A stretch of DNA of 64,000 nucleotides. Source: Isoetes taiwanensis (Eukaryota; Streptophyta; Lycopodiopsida; Isoetales; Isoetaceae). Both the position numbers and the translations under genes were made by a program. Below are positions 46,031 through 57,592 of this stretch, one piece after another; within the stretch, counting starts at the first letter, position 1, and every line of letters begins with the position of its first letter. The notes beneath the pieces are model-generated. The model ran no database searches. It had not been told where the DNA came from and was given only the letters and a program-made list of their open reading frames with translations. The stretch is from positions 14,064,168 to 14,128,167 of the forward strand of contig JAJEKV010000028.1 of NCBI GenBank assembly GCA_021234155.1, read 5' to 3'.

Positions 46031-47029
46031 CAATCCTTCTTTTGAGTAGCTAAGTAGCTAGAAACCAGCAAAGAGAATGCTATGGTGTCGTAGGCGAAGA
46101 AGGTCTTAGTTGTTTTCATGTCTTGAAGTGGTGACAGGGAAGATAAGACTTTGTACAAGTGGTTAAAAGCAGCATCCAAATTTCAGAAAATATGTCGCTT
46201 CGGCAGCAAGGTTAGATAAGTATATCCAAAGACTTGAAAGTATTGGTGAAGAGGAGTTACAAGAGACTCTTGCGTGAACATGCGTGAAGAGTCCATTCAA
46301 AGACCCATTGGGAGACTTTATTCCAAAGAAGGAATTGATCAAGATCAAGTAGAGATGATGATTTTGACATCAAGCATGGATGGGGTAAATGTAAATCAGC
46401 CCACTATACAAGCACAAGCAAAATTTTGCGGCATGCATACGATACGGAGGATGAGGGTAAACCGACGTCCATATTCACCACGGGGCATTACAGCTCATCA
46501 CATGCACCAAATTCATCCAATCATCACATCCACCACATCCATTACAAATACCACAATCATATAAAAAAATTACATTCATCACTGTCACCACAATCACCAC
46601 ATTCACCACATTCGTCACTACACTCACCACCTTCATTACAGTCACCACATTCAAATAAGAACATCAATATTTCTCAAGGCAATCAAGAAGAATTGGTTAC
46701 TATTGAGGCGATCTTACTCAAGAGGAGGAACGTAATTTGATATCTTTGTTAAGAGAATTGGGGATGTTTTGGCAAGAAATTACAAAGAATTGAAAGGCAT
46801 TCCACCAGGGTTGTGGTTCATACCATTGATTTGAAACAAGGATCAAAACCAGTCAACAAGCTCAAAGGCTAATGAGTCCAAAGAATAGAGGAGCAAGTAA
46901 AAGGTTGAAGTCATGAAGCTTTTGGAGGCGGATTTATTGTACCGCCAAATTCGCATTGATCGCCTTCTATTGTACCAGTGAGGAAGCCAAATAACTCAAT
47001 CCAGTATGCATTGATTACGGGATCTCAAC

Positions 47030-47740
47030 AAAGCTACCAAAGAGATCAATTTCCTACACCATTCATATACACCTTTGTTGATATTGTTGCGTGAAATCGG
47101 GCCTATTCTTTCTTGATGGTTACTCAGATATAATCAGATCCAAATCTATCCACCACATCAACTAATGACGGCGGCACTAAACACCTTTTGGCATATGCTT
47201 ATAAGGTATATTACCTTTTGGCCTTACAAATGCTCCAAACACATTTCTGACGTGTGACATATGCTTTTCTAATGATATTTTAGACTTTTTGAGAGTCTTT
47301 ATAGATGACTTCAATGTATTTTCTAATCCAAGAAAGGATCACTTGGACCATCTCTTAAAAGTTCTTGAAAAGATGCTGAACATATGGTATAAGTTTGAAT
47401 CTCCCCGTGTATTTTCTTCACTAGAGGAGGAAAACTATTGGGCAATTATGTTTCTCGAAAAAGGGATTACAAGTGGATCACCTTTAAGATTGCAGCTTTG
47501 AGAAGGTGAAACCACCTACAAAATGTATCACAAGTGAGAAGCTTATATGGCCAACCCCGGTTTTTAGTAGGGAGGTATTTGCAAATTTTGCTAAAGTAAC
47601 CCAAATTAATTTGTGGATTGGCGAAGCGAGGAGGCGTAATTTTAGATGGAAGGAGGATGCTCAAGAAGCATTTGAATGGTGCCTTTGGACAATTGAAAGA
47701 AAGAACTTTGCTGATTCCACCAAGAATGAGTGAGCCATTT
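47030..47740 (+). pseudogene. Gypsy family A reverse transcriptase
   Basis: FFLDGYSD near 47105-47130 is the first catalytic block, then a TPFG..LPFGLTNAP block (47180-47240, frame-broken), then RVFIDDFNVFSNPRKDHLDH at 47289-47350, where V-F-I-D-D-F is the active-site box typical of the Tat/Athila side of gypsy. The following segment EENYWAIMF matches the post-active-site region. Frames shift at least four times. Confidence 0.85.
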
Positions 47741-48078
47741 CATTTATTCCTTTACAGTTTTGGGAGCAAGCTTTGGTCTGTCACACTATGTCGGAAAAAT
47801 CAGCAAAAAGCATTATGATGTGAATTACTATGCTAGTTGGTTGTTAACTCCACAAGAGCGTAAATGGACTCATGTGGAGCATCTTGGGTTGGCATTGAAG
47901 TGGGCCTTGAACAAATTTAGACATTATCTTCTTCCTTCACAATGGAATTCAGCAAAGAAATGTACGGTATGTTTACATTCATATAGATGGAACCTCCATG
48001 CATTTACAACAAAGACTGTCCAAGATCCTAAGTTTACAAGATGGGCTCTCATCATACAAGAATTTGAATTCCGGGCAC
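47741..48078 (+). pseudogene. Gypsy family A RNase H
   Basis: Reads SFTVLGASFGLSHYVGKISK then YYASWLLTPQERKWTHVEHL and GLALKWALNKFRHYLLPSQW, then after a shift TVQDPKFTRWALIIQEFEF. This is the same protein as the minus-strand remnant at 14831-14409, with a few substitutions. Stops abruptly after FEFRAHAACI, where unrelated GC-rich sequence begins. Confidence 0.8.
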
Positions 48079-48079
48079 A

Positions 48080-48639
48080 CGCGGCATGTATATAAACATT
48101 GATGTATACTTTATGCGGTTTGGCCCGGCATTCTTATGCGCCGCGGTTTTTCCCTCGAAACCGCCCGAGTGAGGGTTTTAACCGGTTGATGTAAGTTTGC
48201 TGCGGCTCCCTATATATTCCCCATAGGCCGATTGGCCTCGATGGACCATAAAAATCATTCTCATTCTCATTCTCATATCCTTTTTCATCTTGAATGCATT
48301 TGACCTCTCAAATTCCTTGTCATAAAGTAAACACCGAGTTCTTTTATAGCAATGGTCAATGGTATACTTGATAAAATTTGCAAGTTTAAAGCTAAAATAA
48401 CTAAGGTTCAACTACCTCATATATCTTTCAACTTTCTTCATTTTGCCCATCGCCCTATCTTCCAACTTTTTTTAATTTGTGTCTCGGCCCTAAGCCTACT
48501 TTATTGCTAGTTTTCTTTTTCTTTTTGTAAGATGAGGATTCAATTATAGATAATCAACAACGCAAGAAACAACCACAACATATCCAAATCGGATCATGGA
48601 AAGATAACTACAAAGATACAACATCGAATTGTTAGAATG
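48080..48639. other. GC-rich remnant then non-coding DNA
   Basis: 48105-48240 is rich in CCGCGG, GGTTTTTCCCTCGAAACCGC and related phrases, echoing 60220-60290 (CCTCGAAAACCG). No gene. Confidence 0.4.
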
Positions 48640-49465
48640 GTCATTCCAAATTGCCTTTCAATGGTGTGTAAGCAACTAACTTTGTTTCAAAAATTTGTTC
48701 TCGAGAGAACTTAGTAAAGTAGACATATGGCCTAATTGACCATAGAAGAGTAGTCTACTCCTCTCCTTATCCACCTCTTAGATATATCAGACACCAATTT
48801 CTTTTGGCACGAACCACGAGAAAGGATACTTCCCAATCACTGCGGCCTCCATTAATACTATAGTTTGGTAGCCTCTAAGTCCGCAGCAACCAATTGGATA
48901 TATGCACATTGTAAACAATGCTCAATAGTTCCTTGTCAAGAAACGTGAGGGACAGTTTGAACTTACCATCATTCATGAACTTATGTATTCACCCTAAGAG
49001 ATCTATGCACAATCTTCCACATGAATGTAGAAATCTATGAAATTAGGCAGAAAAGCCAGCAGTAAATCAGCCTGTTTAAAGTTTGAGGTAAGCAAATTCC
49101 CAGATTGGTCATTCTGAAAGCTCTACAATAGAAAACGAATCATCCGGATTGGTCATCGAAAAGCTCTACTATAGAAGAAGAATCCACGCTCCAAAAATAA
49201 GGTGGCAGCAGCTCTTTCATGCAACTATGGTTGATCCGGTGACGAATCAAGTACACATGTCATCAAGGAGCCTTTCCTAAAGCAATTGATGCAGTGCCAC
49301 AAACCCAATCAGCTTCTAAATATAGAAATATTAAGTGAATATTCCTAATAAACCACCATAAAAGATTGACCGCCAACAACGTAATCACAACACCTCTAGA
49401 TCAACCCAAAATGAGCGTCTTATTTATCAACCACAGTCATGTTTGAACCAAAAAAAATACACAAG
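48640..49465. repeat. Direct duplication, left copy
   Basis: Matches 50450-51175 in order with small insertions and deletions: CAAATTGCCTTTC.AATGGTG, CTCTCCTTATCCACCTCTTA, ATATATGCACATTGTAAACA and GCGTCTTATTTATCAACCAC all recur. There is no protein sense. Confidence 0.85.
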
Positions 49466-49689
49466 GTTTTTGTGTTGGTCTGGCTCTTGTTTTGGGGAAT
49501 TCAGTCAGGTAAGGACGCTTGTCACCACGATCCTTTAGCCACCTATCGAGCTATTGTCTTCAGAGAACGGGAAATGCAATCTTTCCTCCCTCATTGGACA
49601 TTGGAGATGCAACCCGAAGTAGTCTCGTTGGGTGATACTAAGCGGTTATGTCTCCAAAGAGGTTCTGATCCACGAGTGCGATTTAGCCC

Positions 49690-50125
49690 ATCTGCATAGT
49701 ATGCACAGGAGGGGCGGGTGGAGTGGTCAACCCTAGCCATTGTCTATTGTCCAGTCATTGTTATATCTCGGTATGTTCTATCTTGCCATCAATCTACTCT
49801 CCCCGCGCGTCCAAGCCTGGGTAGGAGCTCATGTGATGGATGATGTATTGATATCTATGATGGTTCTATTGATGGATGGATGGCACTACCCTTTGAGATA
49901 GTTGATCGTATTATATTGTATTGCCAATGCTAATGTTATATTTATGCTTTTGTTGTTATAGGAGAGGAGATGGGCACGCAAAACACTTTCGTGTTACCTT
50001 CCCGTGTCCTAGCCATCCTCAGGAAGGGGGCAGACAGGGGCCGATGCAGCAGATGATACTGGATGGGGGATTTCATGTGAGGTATATGGAAATGTCACAA
50101 TGGTATCAGAGCAATGATCTTTGTT
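49690..50125 (+). mobile_element. LTR remnant with primer-binding site
   Basis: TGGTATCAGAGC at 50100-50111, directly after ...AAATGTCACA, is the classic initiator-Met tRNA primer-binding site after the CA end of an LTR. The preceding few hundred bases (about 49690-50098) are then U3-R-U5. The LTR start is not certain, no second LTR was found, and only about 25 bases of internal region are recognisable. Confidence 0.6.
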
Positions 50126-50159
50126 GACCAAGATCTAACATTGGCCATGACCCTGGAAA

Positions 50160-50285
50160 GTTAGATTATCTGGCCTAGTTAAGGAATGGAATGAGAATTC
50201 CAACTTCGAACCTCATAGCTAGATTAACTGGCCTATTTAAAGAATGGAATGAGAATTCTAGCTTTGGACCTCGATAGCGGGAGAA
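50160..50285. repeat. About 60-bp tandem duplication
   Basis: AAGAATGGAATGAGAATTC appears twice, each within TAG.TTA.CTGGCCTA...CTTCGAACCTC/CTTTGGACCTC, giving two adjacent units of about 58-60 bp. Confidence 0.85.
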
Positions 50286-50449
50286 ATTTTTCCCATTAGC
50301 GGGTGCAGAAAATAGGCTAAGTTATAGACTTGAAGGGAAAAATAGTGAGTCAAATGATCTTAGCAAAATTGGAGTGGAAATTATGCATTCACACCACGAT
50401 TCCCCATAAAACGGGTCGGAGATCCCAGTACAAATGATTCCAAATTGGA

Positions 50450-51175
50450 GATTCCAAATTGCCTTTCCAATGGTGTGTAAGCAACTAACCTGTTTCAAAA
50501 ATTTTGTTCTCAGAGAACTTAAAGTAGACGTATGATGAAATTGATCATAGAAAAGAGTAGTCTCCTCCTCTCCTTATCCACCTCTTAGATATATGGATAG
50601 CCAATTTCTTTGGCAAGAACCACGAGAAATGATACTTCTCAATCACCGGCCTCTAAGTCTGTCTCAACCAATTGGATATATGCACATTGTAAACAATGCT
50701 CAATAGTTCCTACCTCAAATAGGGCGGTGTGAACTTACCATCATTCATGAACTTATGTATTCACCCTAAAGAGATCTATGCAATCTTCCACATGAATATA
50801 GAAATCTATGAAGTTAGGCAAAAAGCGTACCATCATTCATAAAGTGTGAGGTAAGCAAATTACCAAATTGGTCATTCCGAAAAGCTCTACAATGAATTTA
50901 CTATAGAAGAAGAATCCACACTCCAAAATTAAGGTGGCAAAGAAATCTTTCATGCAACTATGGTAGTCTTGCCTAAAGCAATTGATGCAGTGCCACAAAC
51001 CCAATCAGCTTCTAAATATAGTAATATTCTGGTGAATATTCCTAATAAGCCACCACGCAAAAGATTGAACGCCAAGCAATATAATCACAACACCACTAGA
51101 CCAACCCAAAACGAGCGTCTTATTTATCAACCACGGTCATGTTTAAACCAAAAAAATTACACAATGTTTTTGTGG
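50450..51175. repeat. Direct duplication, right copy
   Basis: The second copy of 48640-49465, offset by about 1.75 kb. It is shorter because of several small deletions. The LTR/PBS remnant lies between the copies. Confidence 0.85.
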
Positions 51176-51320
51176 ACAATGAATTATTACACACTGTTTT
51201 TGTGGACAACGAATTTTTTAGTGAGTGTCATGTTAAAGCCACATCAGGAAAAAATACACGAAGTTTTTTTTATTTCGTGCTGGTTCAAACATGACCATGG
51301 TTGTTAAATAAGACGATCAA
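51115..51320. repeat. Foldback with about 36-bp arms
   Basis: CGTCTTATTTATCAACCACG with GTCATGTTTAAACCA (51117-51152) is inverted at 51283-51318 (TGGTTCAAACATGACC then ATGGTTGTTAAATAAGACG). Between the arms a 33-bp tandem unit (CACTGTTTTTGTGGACAA) occurs twice. The left copy of the direct duplication carries only one arm (49417). Confidence 0.8.
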
Positions 51321-52110
51321 ACCCCAAACAAGAACGCCCATATGCAAGCAGAATAGTCACAACACTCTAATAATGTCCTACAGCATCCATAGAATCATGG
51401 CAATCAATTCGTTACGCTTGGGTACCACCAAAAGGTTGTGAATGTTTTTGAACACGTTATAAAAGGACATGTGTTGTTGTACATGTACCTTTATGCCAAT
51501 TTAATGCCAAAGCCAAAAAAAAACCAGCAACATGCAAAACTGATGTCAGGCCTTACAGAATACTTATTTCTTATTCTTTTAGCAAGGTCAACGTGCAAAG
51601 GACATAAAGAAGCACCATCTTAAGCATCTAGTTCACAAGCAATCCATCCTACAGCCCATTCACACAATATAATTCTAAAATCTTCAACCGATTCAACTTC
51701 CACAGTCCTGTTTACTTCTGTCTTAACCAAAATTGTACTTAAAACAATCTTGCTAGATGCACAGGATACAGGTAAACACTTAGAACTCAGCGTTTCAGTT
51801 GGCCATTAAGCCTAATGAAAAGCTCATAATCAATATTCACAGGCCAAGCACATAACCATACCCATCTCTAGGAAGGGCAGTAACTATTGGACGTCATTGA
51901 ACACTCGGGTCCATATGGTTATGGGCCTTGCCTACCTTAATTATATGAAATGAAGTATGTATTACAATTTTAAAACATTTAAGAAAAAAACAACTAGCCC
52001 TGTCAGCCAAAGGGCCCCTTCATCAAGCTTCTAAAGCGCTTCCTCCTATGAGTTTTTGTAAATCTAGGCTTAGTATGAACAAAATCACACTGGGATATGA
52101 TTTGCAATCC
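51321..52110. other. Intergenic and VAP27-like 3' flank
   Basis: No gene. The right part is probably the 3' untranslated region of the minus-strand VAP27-like gene; AATAAA-like signals on the minus strand are not clear to the eye. Confidence 0.4.
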
Positions 52111-53822
52111 CTATGATCCTATTAAATAGCCAACCAAAATACCCAAGAGCCCAACAAGGAACACAAATAAAAACGAAAACCCAGCATCTCTCTGAACTGG
52201 CCCTTTTCCAGCATAACCTTTCGAATCTGTAGCAGAGCCAAGTTTTGCCTGCAATTAAACAGTAGGAGGTCAGTGATGCCAAAGAAACATGCTTACAAAC
52301 TCTTTGTTGTATGTCAGAATGGTTTAGGAATGATAAAATCATGTTTGGCCTGTTATGTCCATACCAGCTCTTGCTGCAACTGCTGATTGAGTTGAAGTGC
52401 ATTATTTCGCTCTTCTGTTAATGTTGTTAATTGTTTCCGTACCTAAAGCATTAGAAGCATATGAGAGAAGGATGCATGAAAACTAATCATCCAAGATAAC
52501 CAACCTCTGTAAGTTTGAGTTTCAGCTCATTGACATCCTTTGGTGCCTGCAAAAGAAGTCAAACTTTCAGCTCATTTGAGAGTTGCAAGAATCAGATGAT
52601 TCTCTCAAATATCAGTATAGACCAGGCATATGTTGTATGCATAGGAGGTTTAGCATATCACTGTAACCAAGGGCAAGAATGGATTGTAGATGGAGGTCAA
52701 GCTGTATAGGATAATCGCGTCCAGTACCATATATAAAGATAAGCTGCTTGATAGAAGAACTACTAAAAATAATACAAATCTAAGACAAAACATACATCAG
52801 AGAACCCATATCCCCAGTCCCCATTGCTTGCTGCAGTATGTGGCTGTGAATACTCCTCTGCTGACTCTTCCACTGGGGAAGGATGCTCTGGTGGTGATGT
52901 ATAGATGACCCTTAACTTGGCTTCATGCACGTCGCTACCACTTTCCTTGCTGAACTGCAATTCATAATGTACACTGCTAAGTTGTATGGAAACTTTACCT
53001 GCATACAAGGTATGCAAGGGAAAAATAAAATTAAGAGAGTTTGCAAACTCTAACTCATACCATCTCTTGTGTAACGTCTTTGGCAGCCATCCCAACTGGA
53101 GCCACAACACTCTGAACAAGAAACTTATCCTTGCATTGCATATCTGGAGGAGCTTCCCGCTGAGCCTGCATGGTAACTGCGAGACCACAAAATGGTTGTA
53201 AATAACAAGGGAACAAAAAGAAAAATAATAGAAACAGAAAATGAACCTGACCTATTATTTCTGCAGTAGACTGTGGAGCAACAACTCCAGTGTTAGGGCG
53301 TACGCAATATTTCTTTGGAGACGTGGTTTTGACCTACAGTGTTACAATATCAGCACATGTGTATTGGGTCTCACTTAACAAGATAATAAAAGTCACATTA
53401 CCTTGAAGGCAACATAATCCTCTGTCGTATTCTGCAGTTTCAATGAACATGAAATCTGCTTCTTCAACTCAACTGCAGAAAAGAGAAAAATATGGTTTAG
53501 GTCTTCACTAAACCATAAACCTGATTAACATGAATCCTAGAACTTCACCAGACTCCCCCAAAAATATTTTATATCAGAAGGTCAACAATAGCAGAAGAGA
53601 ATTAGGTCTTAAGTAACACGCTGGAAAGTTAAAAAGTTAAGAACATCCGTTTCTGAAATCAGAAAGATGCGTTTCTTGATTAATTGGTATAACGGAAATT
53701 GAACATCACGGGACGTTCGTTTGGGGTTGCAAGCAGAAAAGCGTTGCCACTGAGAGAAAGAAACGTGAAGACTTACATGGAAACTTAAGCTCCCCAGGCT
53801 GAATATTAAGTAGCTCCGGCAT
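52111..53822 (-). CDS. VAP27: VAP27-like ER membrane protein, eight exons, intact
   Basis: Exons on the minus strand: 53822-53777, 53472-53402, 53333-53252, 53176-53061, 52954-52796, 52546-52505, 52442-52365, 52248-52111. Every intron is GT..AG, phases join cleanly, and the total is 732 nt including the TAG stop, i.e. 243 aa, the usual VAP length. Residues about 5-125 form the major sperm protein domain; KTTSPKKYCVRPNTG (41-55) is the conserved strand that binds FFAT motifs in partner proteins. EVRKQLTTLTEE and NALQLNQQLQQEL (172-198) form a coiled coil. GFSFLFVFLVGLLGILVGYL (221-240) is the C-terminal tail anchor. VAP27 proteins sit in the ER and hold contact sites with plasma membrane and endocytic compartments. 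The start MPELLNIQPGELKFP matches the family N-terminus. A 5'UTR intron is likely upstream (donor after GTCTTTGAG near 54047). Confidence 0.95.
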
Positions 53823-54400
53823 GATTTCTGCAGATTTTGAGCCCTCTACTAACGAAATAGGCGAAAGTATCAACCTCAAACACGTATTTCCCTAGTACGC
53901 AAAAACCGATCTCTGAAACAGAAACTAACCAGCAATTACTTTCCATTATCTAAGCTTTACGCGCCAGCTTAGAACAAGAATCAAGAGCTTTTCACCTGAA
54001 TAAAGTAAGATCTGGCATCTGAACAACAAAAAAATACTGCATTCTTACCTCAAAGACCATGATCTGATGCGCCTTTCCAAAAAATTGCTGAAAATCAGAA
54101 ATCAAGGGAAAGGCTGAATCCCGGAAGCAGCTAATCAAAGGAGGATCTCATTGTTCGAACTGGATCAGAAAAAAAATAGGCAGATGGAAGAGATTGATGC
54201 ACCACCAAAGACGCCGGCGAGCAATCCCTACTCTCCCTTGGTAAAGAAAAACAGCAGTCTCGAACATTCAAGCGGAGCAGTGCCGCCAAGTCTGGAGGTA
54301 GCGAAGGCGAGAAAAGAGTGGCCAAATTTAGCGGTGCTGCCAGACGGGCAAATTAGCGACGATCCTTAGCTTAGTAATTGATGTTTTATTTTTACCACGC
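53823..54400 (-). promoter_or_regulatory. 5'UTR and promoter-proximal region of the VAP27-like gene
   Basis: On the minus strand GTCTTTGAG|GTAAGAATG near 54050-54040 looks like a 5'UTR splice donor, with an acceptor expected between 53950 and 53830. The GC content rises towards 54350. I did not identify a TATA box with confidence. Open frames on both strands here are short and unsupported. Confidence 0.4.
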
Positions 54401-56454
54401 GCCATTTGTTTTTACTTTTACCATGGTGGGATGTGGCGGGGCCAGCTGGGCATGGCATATTCTTTCTTGCCAAACATCAGCATCATTTTTTATATTCCAT
54501 TATATTTTATTTTTAATATTAATAATATTAATAGTGCTTTCTTCTCAAGGTTAGTATCCAGTTCAAGTGTTCTTCCCACTACCTTGAAATAATCCCCAAG
54601 TACCTTGGAATAAAGAACTATGCAAGATCACCTAACTCAATTCGCATGTAAATCAGGCATTGGACTATGGACACCTAATTCACATGTAAACCAGGCATTG
54701 GAAACGAGACCACATCCTACATCCTCTGCTCTTGTTCTGTCCTCGCTCCACCTGGCATGTCTTTTTGCCCATTTAATGGTGCCCACTCTTTGCCTGGTCT
54801 GCATTCAAGATCCTCGATGTTGTTTGCTCCCACCACTAGCCACACACTTCCATCCCCTTGGGATACGCCTTTCAGAATTGTGGCCTTTATAAATATATTG
54901 TGTTGTCAACTCTGTCTATCTATATATCTATTCATATAAGTTTTAAGTTTAGATGGTTTGATGTGGTTTGATCTGATTTTGTTCAATTCATTTAAGTCAT
55001 CTTTTCACACTCATCAATTTTAGCAATTGTATGCATTGCCATTCCATTTAATGTTTTATAAATTCATGGCATTCTCGTGGTCCCATGATGATGTGGTGAG
55101 GTGGTGTATATGCAATTTTTAAATCCCTTCTTACCTTTCCGTCATTGAATCCAATAATTTTATATAAAAAGTGGCCCTATAGAAATGAAAATATTTGCAA
55201 CCCATTTCTAGTATAATAGAATATGATAGTATAATAAGAAACTAGAATTCATGCATTTATGTCACAAGCTTTATGTGCATATCGGAAGTAGTATTGCAAC
55301 CATTTAGTATTCTCTAAACTCATGCCGTCCACACTACCTAAATAATTAACAAAGCGAAAGTATCCATTTGTCAAGATTAAGAGTGTGGAAGTATGGTGGG
55401 ATGGCTTGTCAATGTCAGGTCACAATTTTGTATTTTTCTACTAAAAATCAAGTTTCCACATTGGTTCACAAAGAAAATTATTGGGGTCCATACAAAAGCA
55501 GTCTAGTGGATGTGGGGGCGAATGGACGTGTGGCTGCCTAGACAGCAGCAATGACAATAGTCGATAGTGGTAGGACCAACTGGAGGCCCCAAGCTCTCAG
55601 ACAATAAGCTGCAGGCAATAACGTTGGAACAGAGGGAAAAATCCCTAGTTTTTAAAGAGGTACTCTGCAATTTTGAATCTATAATCCTAAGAAAAGGGTA
55701 GCAGGATCTTTGATTCATCTCAATGAAGAAGGAACTGGCAGGGAGAAATTGTAAAGTAGGGTTGTTGTGTAACTGCCAAAGTAGGGTGGGGACTATTAAT
55801 GGCAGGTGTTGAGTGCAATACCATGACATAGATCTACTGGGATACAGTAAATCGAACACTGAGAGAAGCAATATGTTTGGCCATGAAGTAGTAGCGGGAA
55901 ATAGGACCCCAATCAAGGGAGCATTAGCAGTTGAAAATAGAGGTAGATCAAGCCTCTTTGCCGTGAAAGGATAGAGGGCTATGGAAAATCATGCATCTGG
56001 AAAGGGGACTTTTGGCCCCCAACAAGGAAACAAGAAAAGTCTTTCAGTTGCTGATGCTAATAGGGCTCTTAATTCCTTCGCATCAAGGGCAGCAAGGAAT
56101 GGAACAAACAATACATTAGAGAAAATATGAGGTCTCAAGATGTCCCTCTAAGAGAAATTATAGTTTAATTTTTCTATTTTTCTAAATATATTAGAGAGCA
56201 TTTAGTCTTGATAAATGTAGAATCCAAGTATATTCATGTAGCTCACGTCCAGCTATCCCTTTTGGCCACGTCATTTCTAGAGAGAGGGAAGCTAATCTCA
56301 ATTAGGGTTTACCAAATTAGTTCTTGTGCTCTGGTGAGATCGCGGGCATGTTTATGAGATCGCCCAAATTAGCTTGGGTGTCTGAATATTTCCAAGATAG
56401 GAACTGCAAGATTTTGAACTCGAGATTCAAGGTTTATGGTTCCTGTGGAGGTGC
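54401..56454. other. No gene seen
   Basis: AT-rich DNA (near 54490-54540 mostly A/T). A 90-codon plus-strand frame (54620-54892) and a 137-codon minus-strand frame (55916-55503) have no recognisable motif or supporting splice context. AATTCACATGTAAACCAGGC-type phrases occur twice near 54640-54690. Confidence 0.4.
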
Positions 56455-56590
56455 ATTATTTGAATTCAAAGTTCCCTCATTGTAAGTGCTCGTAGTTTTG
56501 AACTATAATTCAGATTTGAATTTCCCTCATTGCAAGTGCTTGAAAATTTTGAATTCTAGTTCAAATTTGAATTTCCCCACACCTGAAACT
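56455..56590. repeat. Short tandem repeat (AATTTCCCTCATTGCAAGTGC)
   Basis: Two and a half imperfect units of about 58 bp around TTCCCTCATTG.AAGTGCT and TTTTGAA.T..AGTTCA. Confidence 0.75.
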
Positions 56591-56699
56591 TTTGAAGTAT
56601 ACATAAGAACAGTGGATCTTCTGGGATAGTTTGAGCTAGCTGTATCATTGCCATAGTTCAATTTAGAATTACCCTGCCTTCACCAGATTTTGCAAAATC

Positions 56700-56936
56700 T
56701 ACTATTAGCAAATATTGAGCGGAGCCAAGCATGTTGATATCTGGACAGTGGGGGAAATTTACCCACGAAATCCATTCACAAGCAGATATTCAAACTTCAA
56801 TTGTGTAACAAGCCTTGTGAGATTTGTTTATGAGGGAAAGTCAGGGCTGCGAGGCTATTGTGAGAGCTTAGCACGATACATGTTGCAATTAGTACACAAC
56901 AAAAAAAGTGCTCAAATCCCCCTGAAAATCCCCCAT
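56700..56936 (+). pseudogene. Fragment paralogous to the unfamiliar gene at 31-33.7 kb
   Basis: The frame reads SGAKHVDIWTVGEIYPRNPF, then NCVTSLVRFVYEGKSGLRGY and CESLARYMLQL. Position by position it matches the first block of the minus-strand gene (GAKNADLWAHGNVYPRDPIT, then GLIKFVCEGRIGFLGYCENM). It stops after KIPH. The coiled-coil part is not seen. Two copies diverged at the protein level while keeping the same pattern indicate a real protein family in this genome. Confidence 0.7.
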
Positions 56937-56984
56937 TGAGAAACTGGGGGACTCGAGAGCAATGGGTTGTTTTCTTTGCAAGGG

Positions 56985-57150
56985 GAAATTTTGAACAAAA
57001 GGGTATATCCTACGAGGGAAAATTAGTAGAAACAAGGCATTCTTGAACAAAAAGAGTATATCCTAATTGGGGGAAATTAGCAGCTAAAGGGGATGATTAG
57101 TAGAAACAGGGAATTCATAAACAAAAGGGGTATATCCTAATGGGAAAAAT
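56985..57150. repeat. Three-copy tandem repeat of about 55-65 bp
   Basis: GAACAAAAGGGTATATCCTA, then GGGAAAATTAGTAGAAACA appears three times with one copy enlarged by an inserted GCAGCTAAAGGGGATGATTA stretch. Confidence 0.85.
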
Positions 57151-57337
57151 TAGTAGAATTGGAGGATTGTAAATGCACATTAGAGTATTTAAAAGAAAGG
57201 GGAATTAGGTCAAAAGAGAACTTGCAAATAAATTGGGGTATTTTTTAGAGAATGGGGCTCGTTCAAAAAGGGAATTACCATATAAGAGCTAAATTTTCAA
57301 GAAAACATAGGATTGCAATAAATACCAGCAAAAGGGT

Positions 57338-57592
57338 ATCCCATTTTCCACCACTAACTCCAGTAATTCGCATTTCTAACTGTGGGTATGTGGGACTGGT
57401 GTTCTCGAGTTTTGATGTCATTGTCATCTTGAAGCACTTTTAGATCAAGCGATGGTAAGTCTTAGAGTATTATGAAATTGCTAGCAAACAGACAATGTGC
57501 AATCATGTTTAAAAACATCGTAGCTAAAGGTAAAATTTGGCAGAATGTTACGTAGAGTTAGCTATGTCTATGGGTCTATTTTTGGCCATTAA
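57338..57592 (+). repeat. Dispersed repeat, copy 1, with a conserved splice-donor-like site
   Basis: Matches 61505-61795 in the same orientation: CCCATTTTCCACCACTAACT, GACTGGTGTTCT, TTGAAGCACTTTTA, ATCAAGCGATG|GTAAGTCTT and ATGTTACGTAGAGTTA are shared. One frame reads HFPPLTPVIRI then CGYVG. The GTAAGT after CAAGCGATG is kept in both, as a real donor would be. Confidence 0.75.

Larger units (their letters stand above)
46160..48080 (+). mobile_element. Gypsy family A, RT-RNase H fragment
   Basis: A plus-strand gypsy fragment that matches the reversed fragment at 34131-34690 and the RNase H of the copy at 12672-14880. It lacks LTRs in view and is cut at both sides: left in gag-pol, right near 48078 inside RNase H. 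A Ser/His-rich repeat (46560-46660, CACCACATTC units) sits in its left part. Confidence 0.8.

Noticed and set aside
46426-46740. 104-codon His/Ser/Pro-rich ORF
   Set aside because: It arises from a CACCACATTC-type repeat in a gypsy fragment and has no domain.
48640-51175. The direct duplication as an LTR pair
   Set aside because: The primer-binding site at 50100 does not abut either copy, and no TG..CA borders were found at their ends.
54151-54369. 72-codon plus-strand ORF upstream of the VAP27-like gene
   Set aside because: It is antisense to the likely 5'UTR and promoter of that gene and shows no motif.
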